A stretch of DNA of 52,022 bases from JAPOQD01 sp964620555 (GTDB lineage: Bacteria; Pseudomonadota; Gammaproteobacteria; Pseudomonadales; Halieaceae). The position numbers and the translations under genes are program-made. Below the pieces are notes generated by a model. That model had not been told where the DNA came from, did no database searches, and saw only the letters and a list, made by a program, of their open reading frames with translations. Within the stretch, counting starts at the first letter, position 1. Each line of letters starts with the position of its first letter. The DNA is taken from contig CAZUGZ010000011.1 of the NCBI GenBank assembly GCA_964620555.1, positions 1 through 52,022 of the forward strand, read 5' to 3'. Below, piece after piece: positions 16,367 to 24,692 of this stretch.

Positions 16367-17608
16367 TCATCGCTCGCCATTCCGGCCACAAAATGAGTCC
16401 GTTGTTCTCAGGGTGTCTGCCGGCCGGGCCTTCCCCATGGACGGTTTCCCACAAATCCGCCGCTTCAGGTCCCGGTTCACTGCGGCGTATTCGGCGAGAA
16501 AACCTGCCGCCAGCCGGTCGACTTCCGCCAGGTAGGGAGTTGTGGTCTGCTCATCGAGGCGCTGCCCGAAGGTGGGTTGCTCTCCCCACATCTCGTGCAT
16601 GATCCTGCTGCCCAGCCGTTCCCGAAAGTGAACACCATCCTGGAACCAGGCGCTGTGGTTGTCCTTGCCCGAAGCGACGGCCTCGTCGACGATTCCCGCG
16701 GCATTGTTGAATCCCCACAGGGGAAACGGTTCTCTGCCCACTTCCCGGCCGACCCTGTGGTTGACCTCCACCAGATGCCGGTGGAAGTCTCTCCATGCCG
16801 CCGTGTACCCGAGTTGCTGCCACAAATCGACCAGCAAGACGTGGGTCGGGGTGACGAACAGCCGGGTATCGATGTCCTGGCGATGGCAGAACCGAAGGAT
16901 ATCGGCAACGATTTCTACATTCCCGCCAACCGCGTAGGCAGCTTTGCCATGGGCTTCGAGTATGGCTTGACTGGTAAAAACGTAGCCGGGCCTGCCCAGC
17001 AGGATTCCCGAGACGTTTGACCAGGTGCCGTCCCGGAAATACCGGTGGCTGACAAAGACCTGGTCGGAGAGCGCGGAGATACTTCGCGACAGTGCCGGCA
17101 TGGATAGCAGGGTGGCGGCGCTGTCCCGAACCCACTGCAGTTGGTGGGGGATGGTTTCCAGCTCCCGGTTCGAGCTGGCGAAGCGATGTTCCGCAAAGCC
17201 GTCCCTGGTCTGGGGGGTGGCGGTCATGAACGCTTCGAAATCCACTCCGATCATCAATTTCTCCAGTGGGCCAACCGCCTGTGCGTGTTGTATGAAGCGG
17301 TACATTTCATACATGGTCAGTCCGGGTACGGAAAAGTTGTAGTTTCCATGACCATCCCAGGTGGCGTGCTGGGGTTTGATGCTGCCGGAACGGGAGGAGC
17401 CCAGCACGATGGAATCGGGCCGCAGTTGCAGCAGGTTCCGCGGTTTGGAAAGACGCATGTGATAAAACTGGTCGATGCGGCTCAGGTAGTCGGCATCGGC
17501 CTCGTCGAAGTGGTAGATGGCGTAGGGGTCGACCACGTAATTGACCAGCGCCACTGCGCCGCAAAACCCCAGCGCAGCCATCGATAGTACTTTCAAATAG
17601 TGAGTCAT
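16367..17608 (-). CDS. SGNH-type periplasmic protein partner of the MBOAT (copy 1)
   Basis: The 413-residue product has one N-terminal membrane anchor (residues about 5-25) ending in VNYVVDPYAIY, then a periplasmic domain. Block I reads VLGSSRS (Gly70, Ser71, Ser72) and the last block has the Asp-x-x-His pair in DGVHF (Asp324, His327), the catalytic signature of SGNH/GDSL proteins in the AlgJ/AlgX/DltD manner. These partners bring the acyl group from the MBOAT to the polymer. It is the first gene of a leftward unit with carrier, ligase, SDR and methyltransferase genes. A paralogue at 34481-35626 has the GSSRS block at the same residue numbers. Confidence 0.8.
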   Translation of the reverse strand: MTHYLKVLSMAALGFCGAVALVNYVVDPYAIYHFDEADADYLSRIDQFYHMRLSKPRNLLQLRPDSIVLGSSRSGSIKPQHATWDGHGNYNFSVPGLTMYEMYRFIQHAQAVGPLEKLMIGVDFEAFMTATPQTRDGFAEHRFASSNRELETIPHQLQWVRDSAATLLSMPALSRSISALSDQVFVSHRYFRDGTWSNVSGILLGRPGYVFTSQAILEAHGKAAYAVGGNVEIVADILRFCHRQDIDTRLFVTPTHVLLVDLWQQLGYTAAWRDFHRHLVEVNHRVGREVGREPFPLWGFNNAAGIVDEAVASGKDNHSAWFQDGVHFRERLGSRIMHEMWGEQPTFGQRLDEQTTTPYLAEVDRLAAGFLAEYAAVNRDLKRRICGKPSMGKARPADTLRTTDSFCGRNGER

Positions 17609-17814
17609 GGGTTGCTACCGATCTGTGGTCTCCCGGCCGCTGTCAAAACTGAAAATAGTTGAACAGCATGCGCCGGCGATCTGGGAGTAGTGGAAGGGGA
17701 GCGGTAACGGCGCAGTATACTGCAGGGGAGCGGGCCCGGAAACGCCATGGAATTGATCGGAGGTTCCTTACATAATGGCCGACAGTTGCCGAATCGCGAA
17801 CGGGCGGATCGTTC
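17609..17814. promoter_or_regulatory. Divergent intergenic region with 12-bp palindrome
   Basis: This 206-bp gap separates the divergent SGNH and membrane-protein genes and should hold promoters for both. A perfect 12-base palindrome, gcagtatactgc at 17712-17723, contains TATACT on both strands and could be a bidirectional -10 element or an operator. A TTGACA lies on the minus strand at 17640-17645 but lacks a -10 element at proper spacing. No gene was found here. Confidence 0.35.
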
Positions 17815-19173
17815 ATGGGACCGTTGATCCCCAGCAAGTCTGAACCCGGTGGTGGGGTGCGGGATCCCGGCCGCCCGGCAGCCGCCGGGGCAGACCGGCT
17901 GGCTGCGCTGCTGCTGGGAATGACGGTCTTCGTCTACGCCGCGTTCCTGTATCGCCATGCGCTCAATATCCCCCTCGGCGATGACATTGCAGACGTGCTG
18001 GGGGTGTTGTCCGGGCTCAGCGAGGCAGAGAACCTCGAACGGCGCCTGGCGTTGCTGTTTGAACAGCACAACGACCACCGCACCCTGTCGTCGCGGCTGG
18101 TCTACCTGGTGGTCTATCGGCTCGCTGGCGAAATCGATTTCAGGGTGCTGGTGTTCCTCGCCAACCTGGCGCTGCCGCTGCTGCTGTGCCTGTTGTACCT
18201 GCCGCTGCGCCGGCGGGCCGGGTCGCTGCTGGTGATGGTGCCGGCCGCGCTGTTGCTGCTGCAGTTGCGCGCCTACGGCATCACCCTGTGGAGCATGGCG
18301 GCCTTCGCCTATTTCTACGTCTACCTGTATGGCTTTGCCAGTCTCTACTGCCTGCACCGGGTCAACGGCGGGCGGCTGACGCTGGCGCTGCTGTTTGCCA
18401 CGCTCAGCACTTTCAGTCTCGCCTCCGGCCAGTTGATCTGGGTGGTCGGCACGATCAGCCTGTTGCAGCAGTGCCTGCTGCTGCGCAAAGCCCCGCTGTG
18501 GTACCTGCCACTGTGGCTGCTGTGTGCCGTCGCGGTGCTGCTGGTCTGGCGCGTCGGGCTGGAAACCCCTAACGACATCGGCTTCCTGTTGGGGAATTTT
18601 TTCGACTCGCCAGGGGTGTACCTGGGCTACTTCCTGGTGCTGCTGGGCAGCGCCGTCAGCGAACAGCACCTCATCGCCGCGGCCCTGGCGGGAGCCCTGC
18701 TGTTGTCGCTGTTGATCGAGTCCAGTTGCCGGCACTACCGGCAACCGGACCTGCGCCTGGAGTTATGCGCCTGGTTCATCGCCCTGTCGGTCGCCGCCAT
18801 GGTGCTGGGGCGGGCACCCTACTCGGACCTGGAGTACGCACTGACCTCCCGCTACAGCTTTCCCTCGGTGCTGCTGCTCGCCACCACCTGGGTCATGGTG
18901 GCCAGGCGCTGGCCGGGGGCAAAATTGCTGCTCGCGGCGCTGTTGCTCTCGGTCATCTATTGCGCCAGTTCCTGGCACATCTACCGCGAGGCCCTGCAAC
19001 CCTATGTGGAGCTTCGGGTCGAGCGGTTCAACCGGGGGATCTACTGGCGGTTCGGGACCCCCATCAGGGAATCCAATGCGGTGGTCGCCAAGGCAGAGGC
19101 ATTGAACATCTGGCAAGCGCCACCCCGCCCCCATCCGGCGCCGAAAATTGCCGTTTCCCGTCGCGATGGCTGA
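17815..19173 (+). CDS. Polytopic membrane protein, GT-C-like (copy 1 of a paralogous family)
   Basis: This 452-residue protein has about ten hydrophobic helices. After the first helix it carries PLGDDIADVL and then EQHNDHR ahead of the second helix. The acidic pair and the E-x-H-x-x-H-R-like block resemble the first periplasmic loop of GT-C glycosyltransferase-like membrane proteins, which use polyprenyl-phosphate sugars. The protein at 31879-33660 has the matching EPHYGTHR block, so the two are related. No family-specific catalytic proof can be seen. It begins a rightward unit: the next gene starts 8 bases before its stop, and a polyprenyl-phosphate GT2 follows, which could supply its donor. 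Confidence 0.65.
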   Translation: MGPLIPSKSEPGGGVRDPGRPAAAGADRLAALLLGMTVFVYAAFLYRHALNIPLGDDIADVLGVLSGLSEAENLERRLALLFEQHNDHRTLSSRLVYLVVYRLAGEIDFRVLVFLANLALPLLLCLLYLPLRRRAGSLLVMVPAALLLLQLRAYGITLWSMAAFAYFYVYLYGFASLYCLHRVNGGRLTLALLFATLSTFSLASGQLIWVVGTISLLQQCLLLRKAPLWYLPLWLLCAVAVLLVWRVGLETPNDIGFLLGNFFDSPGVYLGYFLVLLGSAVSEQHLIAAALAGALLLSLLIESSCRHYRQPDLRLELCAWFIALSVAAMVLGRAPYSDLEYALTSRYSFPSVLLLATTWVMVARRWPGAKLLLAALLLSVIYCASSWHIYREALQPYVELRVERFNRGIYWRFGTPIRESNAVVAKAEALNIWQAPPRPHPAPKIAVSRRDG

Positions 19174-19915
19174 CTACGACCGGCACTTCTACCGCCATAT
19201 CACCCCGGGCTCGCTGCGCTCGGCAGAGGTGGTGGTTCCGCTGCTGCAGGAACTGCTGCCGCAGCCGGTGACCGCGGTACTGGATGTGGGCTGCGGAGTC
19301 GGTAGCTGGCTGGCGGTGTGGAAACAGCGGGGTTGCCGGGTAACCGGTGTGGATGGGGATTACCTGCCGCGGGAGGCTTTGCTGGTGGACGACGATGAGT
19401 TTGTGGCTGCGGATTTGCGCTCGGGCTTTGCCCTGGGGCGGCGCTTTGACCTGGTGCAGTGCCTGGAAGTCGCCGAACACCTGCCCCCCGCGGCCGCGCC
19501 GGGCCTGGTGCGGGACCTGTGTCGCCACGCCGACCTGGTACTGTTCTCTGCCGCCCCGCCCGGGCAGGGCGGGGCCAACCACGCCAACGAGCAGCCCTAT
19601 GGCTACTGGCGGGACCACTTTCAGGACCAGGGTTTCGCCCTCTATGACGTGTTGCGCCCCCATCTGGCGGGGCAGCGGCGGGTAGAGCCCTGGTATCGCT
19701 ATAACAGCTTCTGCTACGTTCGCGAGGATGCGCTGCCCGCCATCCATCGCCGCTGGGCCGACTACCGGGTCCGGCCGGGGGACGATCCCGAAGACCTATC
19801 GCCAGTCCTGTACCGCCTGCGCAAGGCCCTGCTCGGGAAGCTGCCGGAGGGTGTCGTCACGGCCCTGGCAGGGTTGAAAAAAAACCTCTCCAGGGCCAGG
19901 AAACTGTACCGATAA
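19166..19915 (+). CDS. Class I SAM methyltransferase
   Basis: ATG 19166 lies inside the end of the previous gene (8-base overlap). The 249-residue protein has the SAM-binding loop VLDVGCGVGSWL, an acidic strand end GVDGDYLP, and QCLEVAEHLP, as in Methyltransf_23/ubiE-like enzymes, followed by FSAAPPGQGG. The C-terminal 60 residues are basic (KKNLSRARKLYR) and may contact membrane or a polyanionic glycan. It belongs to the rightward unit with the polyprenyl-phosphate glycosyltransferase and two further methyltransferases, so a sugar O-methylation role is likely. Acceptor position unknown. Confidence 0.8.
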   Translation: MADYDRHFYRHITPGSLRSAEVVVPLLQELLPQPVTAVLDVGCGVGSWLAVWKQRGCRVTGVDGDYLPREALLVDDDEFVAADLRSGFALGRRFDLVQCLEVAEHLPPAAAPGLVRDLCRHADLVLFSAAPPGQGGANHANEQPYGYWRDHFQDQGFALYDVLRPHLAGQRRVEPWYRYNSFCYVREDALPAIHRRWADYRVRPGDDPEDLSPVLYRLRKALLGKLPEGVVTALAGLKKNLSRARKLYR

Positions 19916-19980
19916 GCGCTGCGCGGCGGCATAATGCCCAGCTTGCAGCAGACGTCGGGCCGCTGGCCCAGGGTATCCGC

Positions 19981-20970
19981 ATGGTCGTCAATTCAACACC
20001 TCGCATCGGGTTGGTCATTCCCTGTTGCAACGAGGAGGAAATACTGCCGCTCTGTGCCGCACGAATCCAGGAGGAACTGCAGCGGCTCATGGACCGGCAG
20101 CAGATCAGCCCGAATTCGCGAATCTACTTTGTCGATGACGGCAGCAGCGATGGCACCTGGGAGCAGATCTGCCGTCTGGCGCAGCGACACCCTGGAGTCG
20201 CCGGGCTCAAGCTGACCCGCAATTTCGGCCACCAGTACGCGCTGTACGCGGGATTGATGGAGGCCGAAGGAGACGCGCTGATCTCGCTGGACGCCGATCT
20301 GCAGGACGATGTGGCGGCGCTTGGCGACCTGGTGCGAGCCTTTGTGGAGGGCAACGACGTGGTCTACGGGGTTCGGGAGCAGCGTTCGGGCGACACCCTC
20401 TTCAAGCGCTGGAGCGCGGCAGCCCACTACTGGCTGGCTGCCAGGATGGGCATCAGCACGGTGCGCAATCACGCCGACTATCGCCTGCTGAGCCGCTCCG
20501 CCGTCGAGTCGTTGAGTCGGTTTCGCGAGACCAATCTGTACCTGCGCGGCATCGTGCCGCTGTTGGGCCTGCCGTCGACCCAGGTGTTGTATCAGCGCCA
20601 CAGCCGCCCGGCCGGAGAGTCCAAATATTCCCTCGGCAACATGGTGAGCCTCGCGCTGCGCGGCATCACCTCGTTTTCCATCATGCCGCTGCGCATCATC
20701 ACCGTCCTGGGGGTGCTGGTGCTGGGCATCTCGGTGACGCTGGGGCTGTGGGCCCTGCACGCCGCCCTGTTCGGGGAACAGGTGGTGCCGGGCTGGGCCT
20801 CGACGGTGATCCCGGTGTATCTGCTGGGTGGACTGCAACTGTTTGCCATCGGTGTGGCCGGGGAGTACATCGGCAAGACCTACATGGAAGTGAAACGCCG
20901 GCCACGCTACCTGATCGAGCGTCGCTGTGGGCAGAGCACTGCCGACGGCGAGCCGGGCGCCGCTCCGTGA
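19981..20970 (+). CDS. Polyprenyl-phosphate glycosyltransferase (GtrB/DPM1-like GT2)
   Basis: The 329-residue protein has a cytosolic GT-A domain with IPCCNEEEIL, FVDDGSSDGTW and LDADLQDD (metal and donor binding), then RNFGHQ, ADYRLLSR and SKYSLGNM, all hallmarks of DPM1/GtrB/ArnC-type enzymes. Two C-terminal membrane helices follow (about 235-260 and 275-300). It should move a sugar from a nucleotide donor to undecaprenyl phosphate on the inner leaflet. GT-C-like proteins encoded at 17815, 30072 and 31879 could use that product after flipping. I see no small GtrA-type flippase gene next to it. Confidence 0.88.
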   Translation: MVVNSTPRIGLVIPCCNEEEILPLCAARIQEELQRLMDRQQISPNSRIYFVDDGSSDGTWEQICRLAQRHPGVAGLKLTRNFGHQYALYAGLMEAEGDALISLDADLQDDVAALGDLVRAFVEGNDVVYGVREQRSGDTLFKRWSAAAHYWLAARMGISTVRNHADYRLLSRSAVESLSRFRETNLYLRGIVPLLGLPSTQVLYQRHSRPAGESKYSLGNMVSLALRGITSFSIMPLRIITVLGVLVLGISVTLGLWALHAALFGEQVVPGWASTVIPVYLLGGLQLFAIGVAGEYIGKTYMEVKRRPRYLIERRCGQSTADGEPGAAP

Positions 20971-21774
20971 GTGGCGGCCATGGCTGAAGTCTACAGCGAG
21001 GCGCAGTTCGCCCAGGGCTATCCCCAGGGCAGTCAGGGGCATTTTTGGCATCGGGCACGCAACGAGCTGGTGTGGCGGTGGTTGCGGCCCCTGCTCGGCA
21101 GCGAAGAGCTGGCCCTGGAAGTCGGCTGTGGCGGCGGCATCGTCATCGATTACCTGCGGGACAGGGGCCTCCGCATTCGCGGCGTCGAACTGGGCAATCC
21201 ACCACTGCCGCCGCATCTGCGGGAGTCGGTCGATACCAACACCAGCGTTTTCGACCTGGACGAGCGAACCAGGCAGCAGGTCAAGGTGCTGCTGTTGCTC
21301 GACGTCATAGAGCACATCGGTGAGCGCAGGGAATTCCTGCGGCGTCTGTGGCGGGAATTTCCCAATAGCCGGTACCTGCTGGTGACTGTCCCGGCGCGAC
21401 GGGAAATGTGGTCGAATTACGATGAATACTGGCGGCACTACCTGCGTTACAACCGCCCGCAACTGGTGGCGGAACTGGATGCGGGTGGTTTTCAGGCCAT
21501 CGCCACCCGCTATTTCTTCCACTGGGTCTACCTGGCCGGGATGCTGCTGAAACTGCTGGGAATGCGGCGCAACCCCGGCCTCAAAGCTCCGGTAGGCGGC
21601 GCCCTTCCGTTTTGGCTGCACCGCTTGCTGGGTATCCTGACTACCCTGGAAACGCGACTGCTGCCGGGTTTTGTGGCCGGTTCCTCACTTGCCTGCGTGG
21701 CGGTGCGGGTGGCTGCACGGGACGCCGGGGCGTCCCGCGCGGACAGCACCACCCCCCCGCAGGCGGCGGAGTAG
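20971..21774 (+). CDS. Class I SAM methyltransferase, possibly membrane-associated
   Basis: GTG 20971 directly follows the stop of the glycosyltransferase gene; ATG 20980 (MAEVYSEAQF) is an equally good start. The 267-residue product has ALEVGCGGGIVIDYL, a LLLLDVIEHIGE strand and LLVTVPARREMWSNYDEYW with HYLRYN, the Methyltransf_11/23 pattern seen in glycan loci. A hydrophobic stretch near residues 170-190 (YFFHWVYLAGMLLKLLG) suggests contact with the membrane or a lipid-linked substrate. It is followed after 5 bp by another methyltransferase gene. Confidence 0.8.
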   Translation: MAAMAEVYSEAQFAQGYPQGSQGHFWHRARNELVWRWLRPLLGSEELALEVGCGGGIVIDYLRDRGLRIRGVELGNPPLPPHLRESVDTNTSVFDLDERTRQQVKVLLLLDVIEHIGERREFLRRLWREFPNSRYLLVTVPARREMWSNYDEYWRHYLRYNRPQLVAELDAGGFQAIATRYFFHWVYLAGMLLKLLGMRRNPGLKAPVGGALPFWLHRLLGILTTLETRLLPGFVAGSSLACVAVRVAARDAGASRADSTTPPQAAE

Positions 21775-21779
21775 ACGGC

Positions 21780-22448
21780 ATGTCCTCCAACCGGCAACTC
21801 GCCGAGGCGTATCGGCGCCGCTTTGGCGGTCGCGAAGACTATCGGACCCGGGTCTGGCGCATTCTCTGCCGCTATTTTTACCAGCGCTTCATGGCCCCGG
21901 GGCAGCGGGTGCTGGACCTGGGCGCGGGCTGGGGGGAGTTCATCAACCAGGTGCCGGCGGCGCACAAATACGCCATGGATCTCAATTCCGACAGCGCCCG
22001 TCACCTGCTGCCCGAGGTGCAGTTCCTGGAGCGCGATTGCGCCACCACCTGGCCGCTGGAATCGGATTCGCTGGACCTGGTGTTCACCAGCAACTTCCTG
22101 GAGCACCTGTCAGACAAGAACGCCATAGAGCGCACCCTGGCCGAGGCCTGGCGTTGCCTGGCCCCGGGTGGCCGGATTCTCTGCCTGGGGCCGAACATTC
22201 GCCTGGTGGGTGGCGCCTACTGGGACTTCTGGGATCACCATGTCGCCCTTACCGAAGCCTCGCTGGAGGACGTGCTGCGGCTTACCGGGTTCGAGACCGA
22301 ACACTGCATCGCCGGTTTTCTGCCCTACACCATGTCCGGCGGCCGGCCACCGCCGGCTTTCCTGCTGTCGGTGTATCTGCGCCTGCCAGTGCTGTGGCGG
22401 GTATTCGGCAAGCAGTTTCTGCTGCTGGCCAGAAAGGTGGCGGCTTGA
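21780..22448 (+). CDS. Class I SAM methyltransferase
   Basis: A 222-residue protein starts at ATG 21780, 5 bp after the preceding stop. It has VLDLGAGWGEFINQV (SAM loop), MDLNSDSA, TSNFLEHLSDK and LAPGGRILCLGPN, a compact Methyltransf_11-type domain that includes WDFWDHH, an aromatic and histidine-rich block that may be part of the acceptor site. It is the third methyltransferase gene in this unit, indicating either several methylated positions or several glycan substrates. Confidence 0.8.
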   Translation: MSSNRQLAEAYRRRFGGREDYRTRVWRILCRYFYQRFMAPGQRVLDLGAGWGEFINQVPAAHKYAMDLNSDSARHLLPEVQFLERDCATTWPLESDSLDLVFTSNFLEHLSDKNAIERTLAEAWRCLAPGGRILCLGPNIRLVGGAYWDFWDHHVALTEASLEDVLRLTGFETEHCIAGFLPYTMSGGRPPPAFLLSVYLRLPVLWRVFGKQFLLLARKVAA

Positions 22449-22464
22449 AGCCGGGGCTGGTGCG

Positions 22465-23394
22465 TTGAACATCGTCATCACCGGCGGCGCCGGCCTGGTG
22501 GGCCAGAACCTGGGCATTCGCCTGCGGCAGGCCGGCTTTCACCGGATCGCGGTGCTGGACAAGCACGCCCACAATCTTAAGGTGTTGAGCCGACTGCAAC
22601 CCGAACTGGATTGCCACCTGGTGGACCTGGCAGTGCCCGGCGACTGGCAGCAGTTGCTGGGCCAGGCCGACGTGGTGGTCATGCTGCACGCGCAAATCGG
22701 CTCCCTGCGGGCCGAGGAGTTTCAGCGCAACAACGTACTCGCCACCGAACGGGTGCTGGAGGCCATGAGTGGGCCGCGGCGGCCGTATCTGCTGCACGTC
22801 AGTTCCTCGGTGATCGAGTCCATTGCAGACGACGCCTATACCAGTACCAAGCTGCAGCAGGAAACCCTGGTGCGGGACAGCAGCTTCGACTGGTGTATTC
22901 TACGGCCCACGTTGCTGTTCGGCTGGTTTGACCGCAAGCACCTGGGCTGGCTGTCCCGATTCATGAAAATCAGCCCGCTGTTTCCCATTCCCGGACGCGG
23001 CCGCTACATCCGCCAACCGCTCTACGTCGGCGACCTGTGCCAGATCATCCTCAGTTGCGTGCGGCAACGGATCACCGCCCAGGTGTTCGACATCTCCGGG
23101 CTGGAGAAACTCGCCTACGTGGACATCATCCGCGCCATCCGGCGCGCGGTGGGCAGCCGTACCCTGCTGCTGCCGCTGCCCTACCCGGTGTTCCACGGTC
23201 TGCTGGAAATCTACGGCTGGTTCGATCGCGACCCGCCCTTCACCCGGGATCACCTGCGCGCCCTGGTCACCGATGAACAGTTTGCCGTAATCGACTGGGA
23301 AGGTATTTTCCGCGTCGACGCAACCCCCTTCGCCGAGGCCGTCGAGGAGGCCTATGCGGACCCGCGCTACAGCCAATGCGTGCTGAAACGGTAG
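22465..23394 (+). CDS. NAD(P)-dependent epimerase/dehydratase family protein
   Basis: TTG 22465 starts 309 residues opening NIVITGGAGLVGQNL, the Rossmann GxxGxxG loop of extended SDR proteins. Next come LHVSSSVIES (Ser region) and DAYTSTKLQQE with Y-x-x-x-K-type spacing (YTSTK), so the catalytic residues are kept. LRPTLLFGWFD, GRYIRQPLYVGDLCQIIL and DISGLEKLAYVDII are typical of nucleotide-sugar epimerases acting on a lipid-linked or nucleotide sugar. The gene overlaps the next by 19 bp. Together with that FAD oxidoreductase it could carry out a redox epimerisation of a polyprenyl-linked sugar, but this is inference. Confidence 0.8.
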   Translation: MNIVITGGAGLVGQNLGIRLRQAGFHRIAVLDKHAHNLKVLSRLQPELDCHLVDLAVPGDWQQLLGQADVVVMLHAQIGSLRAEEFQRNNVLATERVLEAMSGPRRPYLLHVSSSVIESIADDAYTSTKLQQETLVRDSSFDWCILRPTLLFGWFDRKHLGWLSRFMKISPLFPIPGRGRYIRQPLYVGDLCQIILSCVRQRITAQVFDISGLEKLAYVDIIRAIRRAVGSRTLLLPLPYPVFHGLLEIYGWFDRDPPFTRDHLRALVTDEQFAVIDWEGIFRVDATPFAEAVEEAYADPRYSQCVLKR

Positions 23395-24689
23395 TGAGCC
23401 GGGCGCCGACAGTTGCCGTCATCGGGGCCGGTCCCATGGGCCTCGCCTGTGCCCACCACCTGCTCGAGCGCGGCGCGGAAGTCACTGTGTTCGAAGCCGG
23501 AACGCAGCCCGGCGGGATGTCGGTCAGCATCGACTTTGCCGGCCTGCGCCTGGAGCGCTTCTACCATTACATCTGCCGGGGAGATCAGCCGCTGTTTGAC
23601 CTGCTGGCGGAACTCGGGATCGCCGATACCCTGCGCTGGCGCGAAACCCGCATGGGCTACTACGTCGAGCAGCGGCTGCAGGATTGGGGTGACCCGCTGG
23701 CGCTGCTGCGCTTTCCCCACCTCGGCCCGTTGCAGAAACTGCGCTATGGCCTGCTGGTGTTGCTGTCCCTGAAACGGCGTGACTGGCGGCGGCTGGAAAA
23801 CGTGGACGCGGCGAGCTGGCTGCAGTCCTGGCTGGGTGAGAAGACCTGGAAACTGTTGTGGGAACGACTGTTCCTGCTCAAGTTTCACCACTTCACCGGG
23901 CAGCTCTCCGCCGCCTGGATCTGGGCGCGGCTGCGGCGCATGGGGGAGTCCAGGAAAAACCTGTGGCGGGAGCAGTACGGCTACCTCGAGGGCGGTTCGG
24001 AAACCCTGATCGAGCGTCTGCTGCAGGTAATCCGGGAACGGGGTGGCGAGGTGCTGCTGGGCTGTCCGGTGCGGGAAATCCTGCTCGAGCAGGGCCGGCT
24101 CAAGGGGCTGGCCACGGCGCGCGGCGAACGGCGCTTCGACGCGGTGATTTCCACGGTCCCCCTGCCCTATGTGCCGGCCATGCTGCCGTCACTGCCGGCG
24201 GCGCAGTTGCAGGCCTATCGCGAGCTGGACAACATTGCCTGCGTCTGTGTGATCCTGCAATTGAAAAAACCGCTGACCCGTTACTTCTGGCTGAACATCT
24301 GCGACCAGGAGATGGATATCCCGGGCCTGGTCGAGTACAGCAATTTACGGCCACTGGACACGCATATCGTCTACGTACCCTACTACCTGCCCGGCGACCA
24401 CCCGGCCTACCGGGACAGCGACCAGGTGTTCCTGGAGAAGATCCGGGGCTACCTGCTGCGCCTCAACCCGGAGTTGCGGGAGACGGATATCCTCGACGCC
24501 ACGGTGGGCCGCTATCGCTACGCCCAGCCGGTGTGTGGTCCCGGGTTCGAGGCCAGACTGCCGCCGCTGCAGACCACCATTCCCGGGCTGCTGATTGCCG
24601 ATACCTCGCACTACTACCCGGAGGATCGCTCGATTGCCGAGAGCGTGGCCCTGGGCCGCAGGCTGGCGGCCGAACTCGGCTTCGATTAG
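23376..24689 (+). CDS. FAD-dependent oxidoreductase (amine oxidase/protoporphyrinogen oxidase-like)
   Basis: The 437-residue protein begins within the end of the epimerase gene. The FAD-binding motif VAVIGAGPMGLACAHHLLE lies near residues 13-31, followed by VTVFEAGTQPGGM (ribose-binding Glu and GG). A C-terminal DTSHYYPEDRSIAESVALGR block closes the flavin site. This is the family that includes UDP-galactopyranose mutase-like and protoporphyrinogen oxidase-like enzymes recurring in glycan clusters beside polyprenyl GT2 and epimerase genes. Direct hydride transfer on a sugar is likely. It is the last gene of the unit, and its stop lies 3 bp from that of convergent uvrA. Confidence 0.8.
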   Translation: MRAETVVSRAPTVAVIGAGPMGLACAHHLLERGAEVTVFEAGTQPGGMSVSIDFAGLRLERFYHYICRGDQPLFDLLAELGIADTLRWRETRMGYYVEQRLQDWGDPLALLRFPHLGPLQKLRYGLLVLLSLKRRDWRRLENVDAASWLQSWLGEKTWKLLWERLFLLKFHHFTGQLSAAWIWARLRRMGESRKNLWREQYGYLEGGSETLIERLLQVIRERGGEVLLGCPVREILLEQGRLKGLATARGERRFDAVISTVPLPYVPAMLPSLPAAQLQAYRELDNIACVCVILQLKKPLTRYFWLNICDQEMDIPGLVEYSNLRPLDTHIVYVPYYLPGDHPAYRDSDQVFLEKIRGYLLRLNPELRETDILDATVGRYRYAQPVCGPGFEARLPPLQTTIPGLLIADTSHYYPEDRSIAESVALGRRLAAELGFD

Positions 24690-24692
24690 CCC

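Noticed and set aside
19993..21621. A 542-codon minus-strand frame opposite the GtrB-like and methyltransferase genes
   Set aside because: Composition is antisense-like (Gln, His, Arg), and the sense genes have full motifs.
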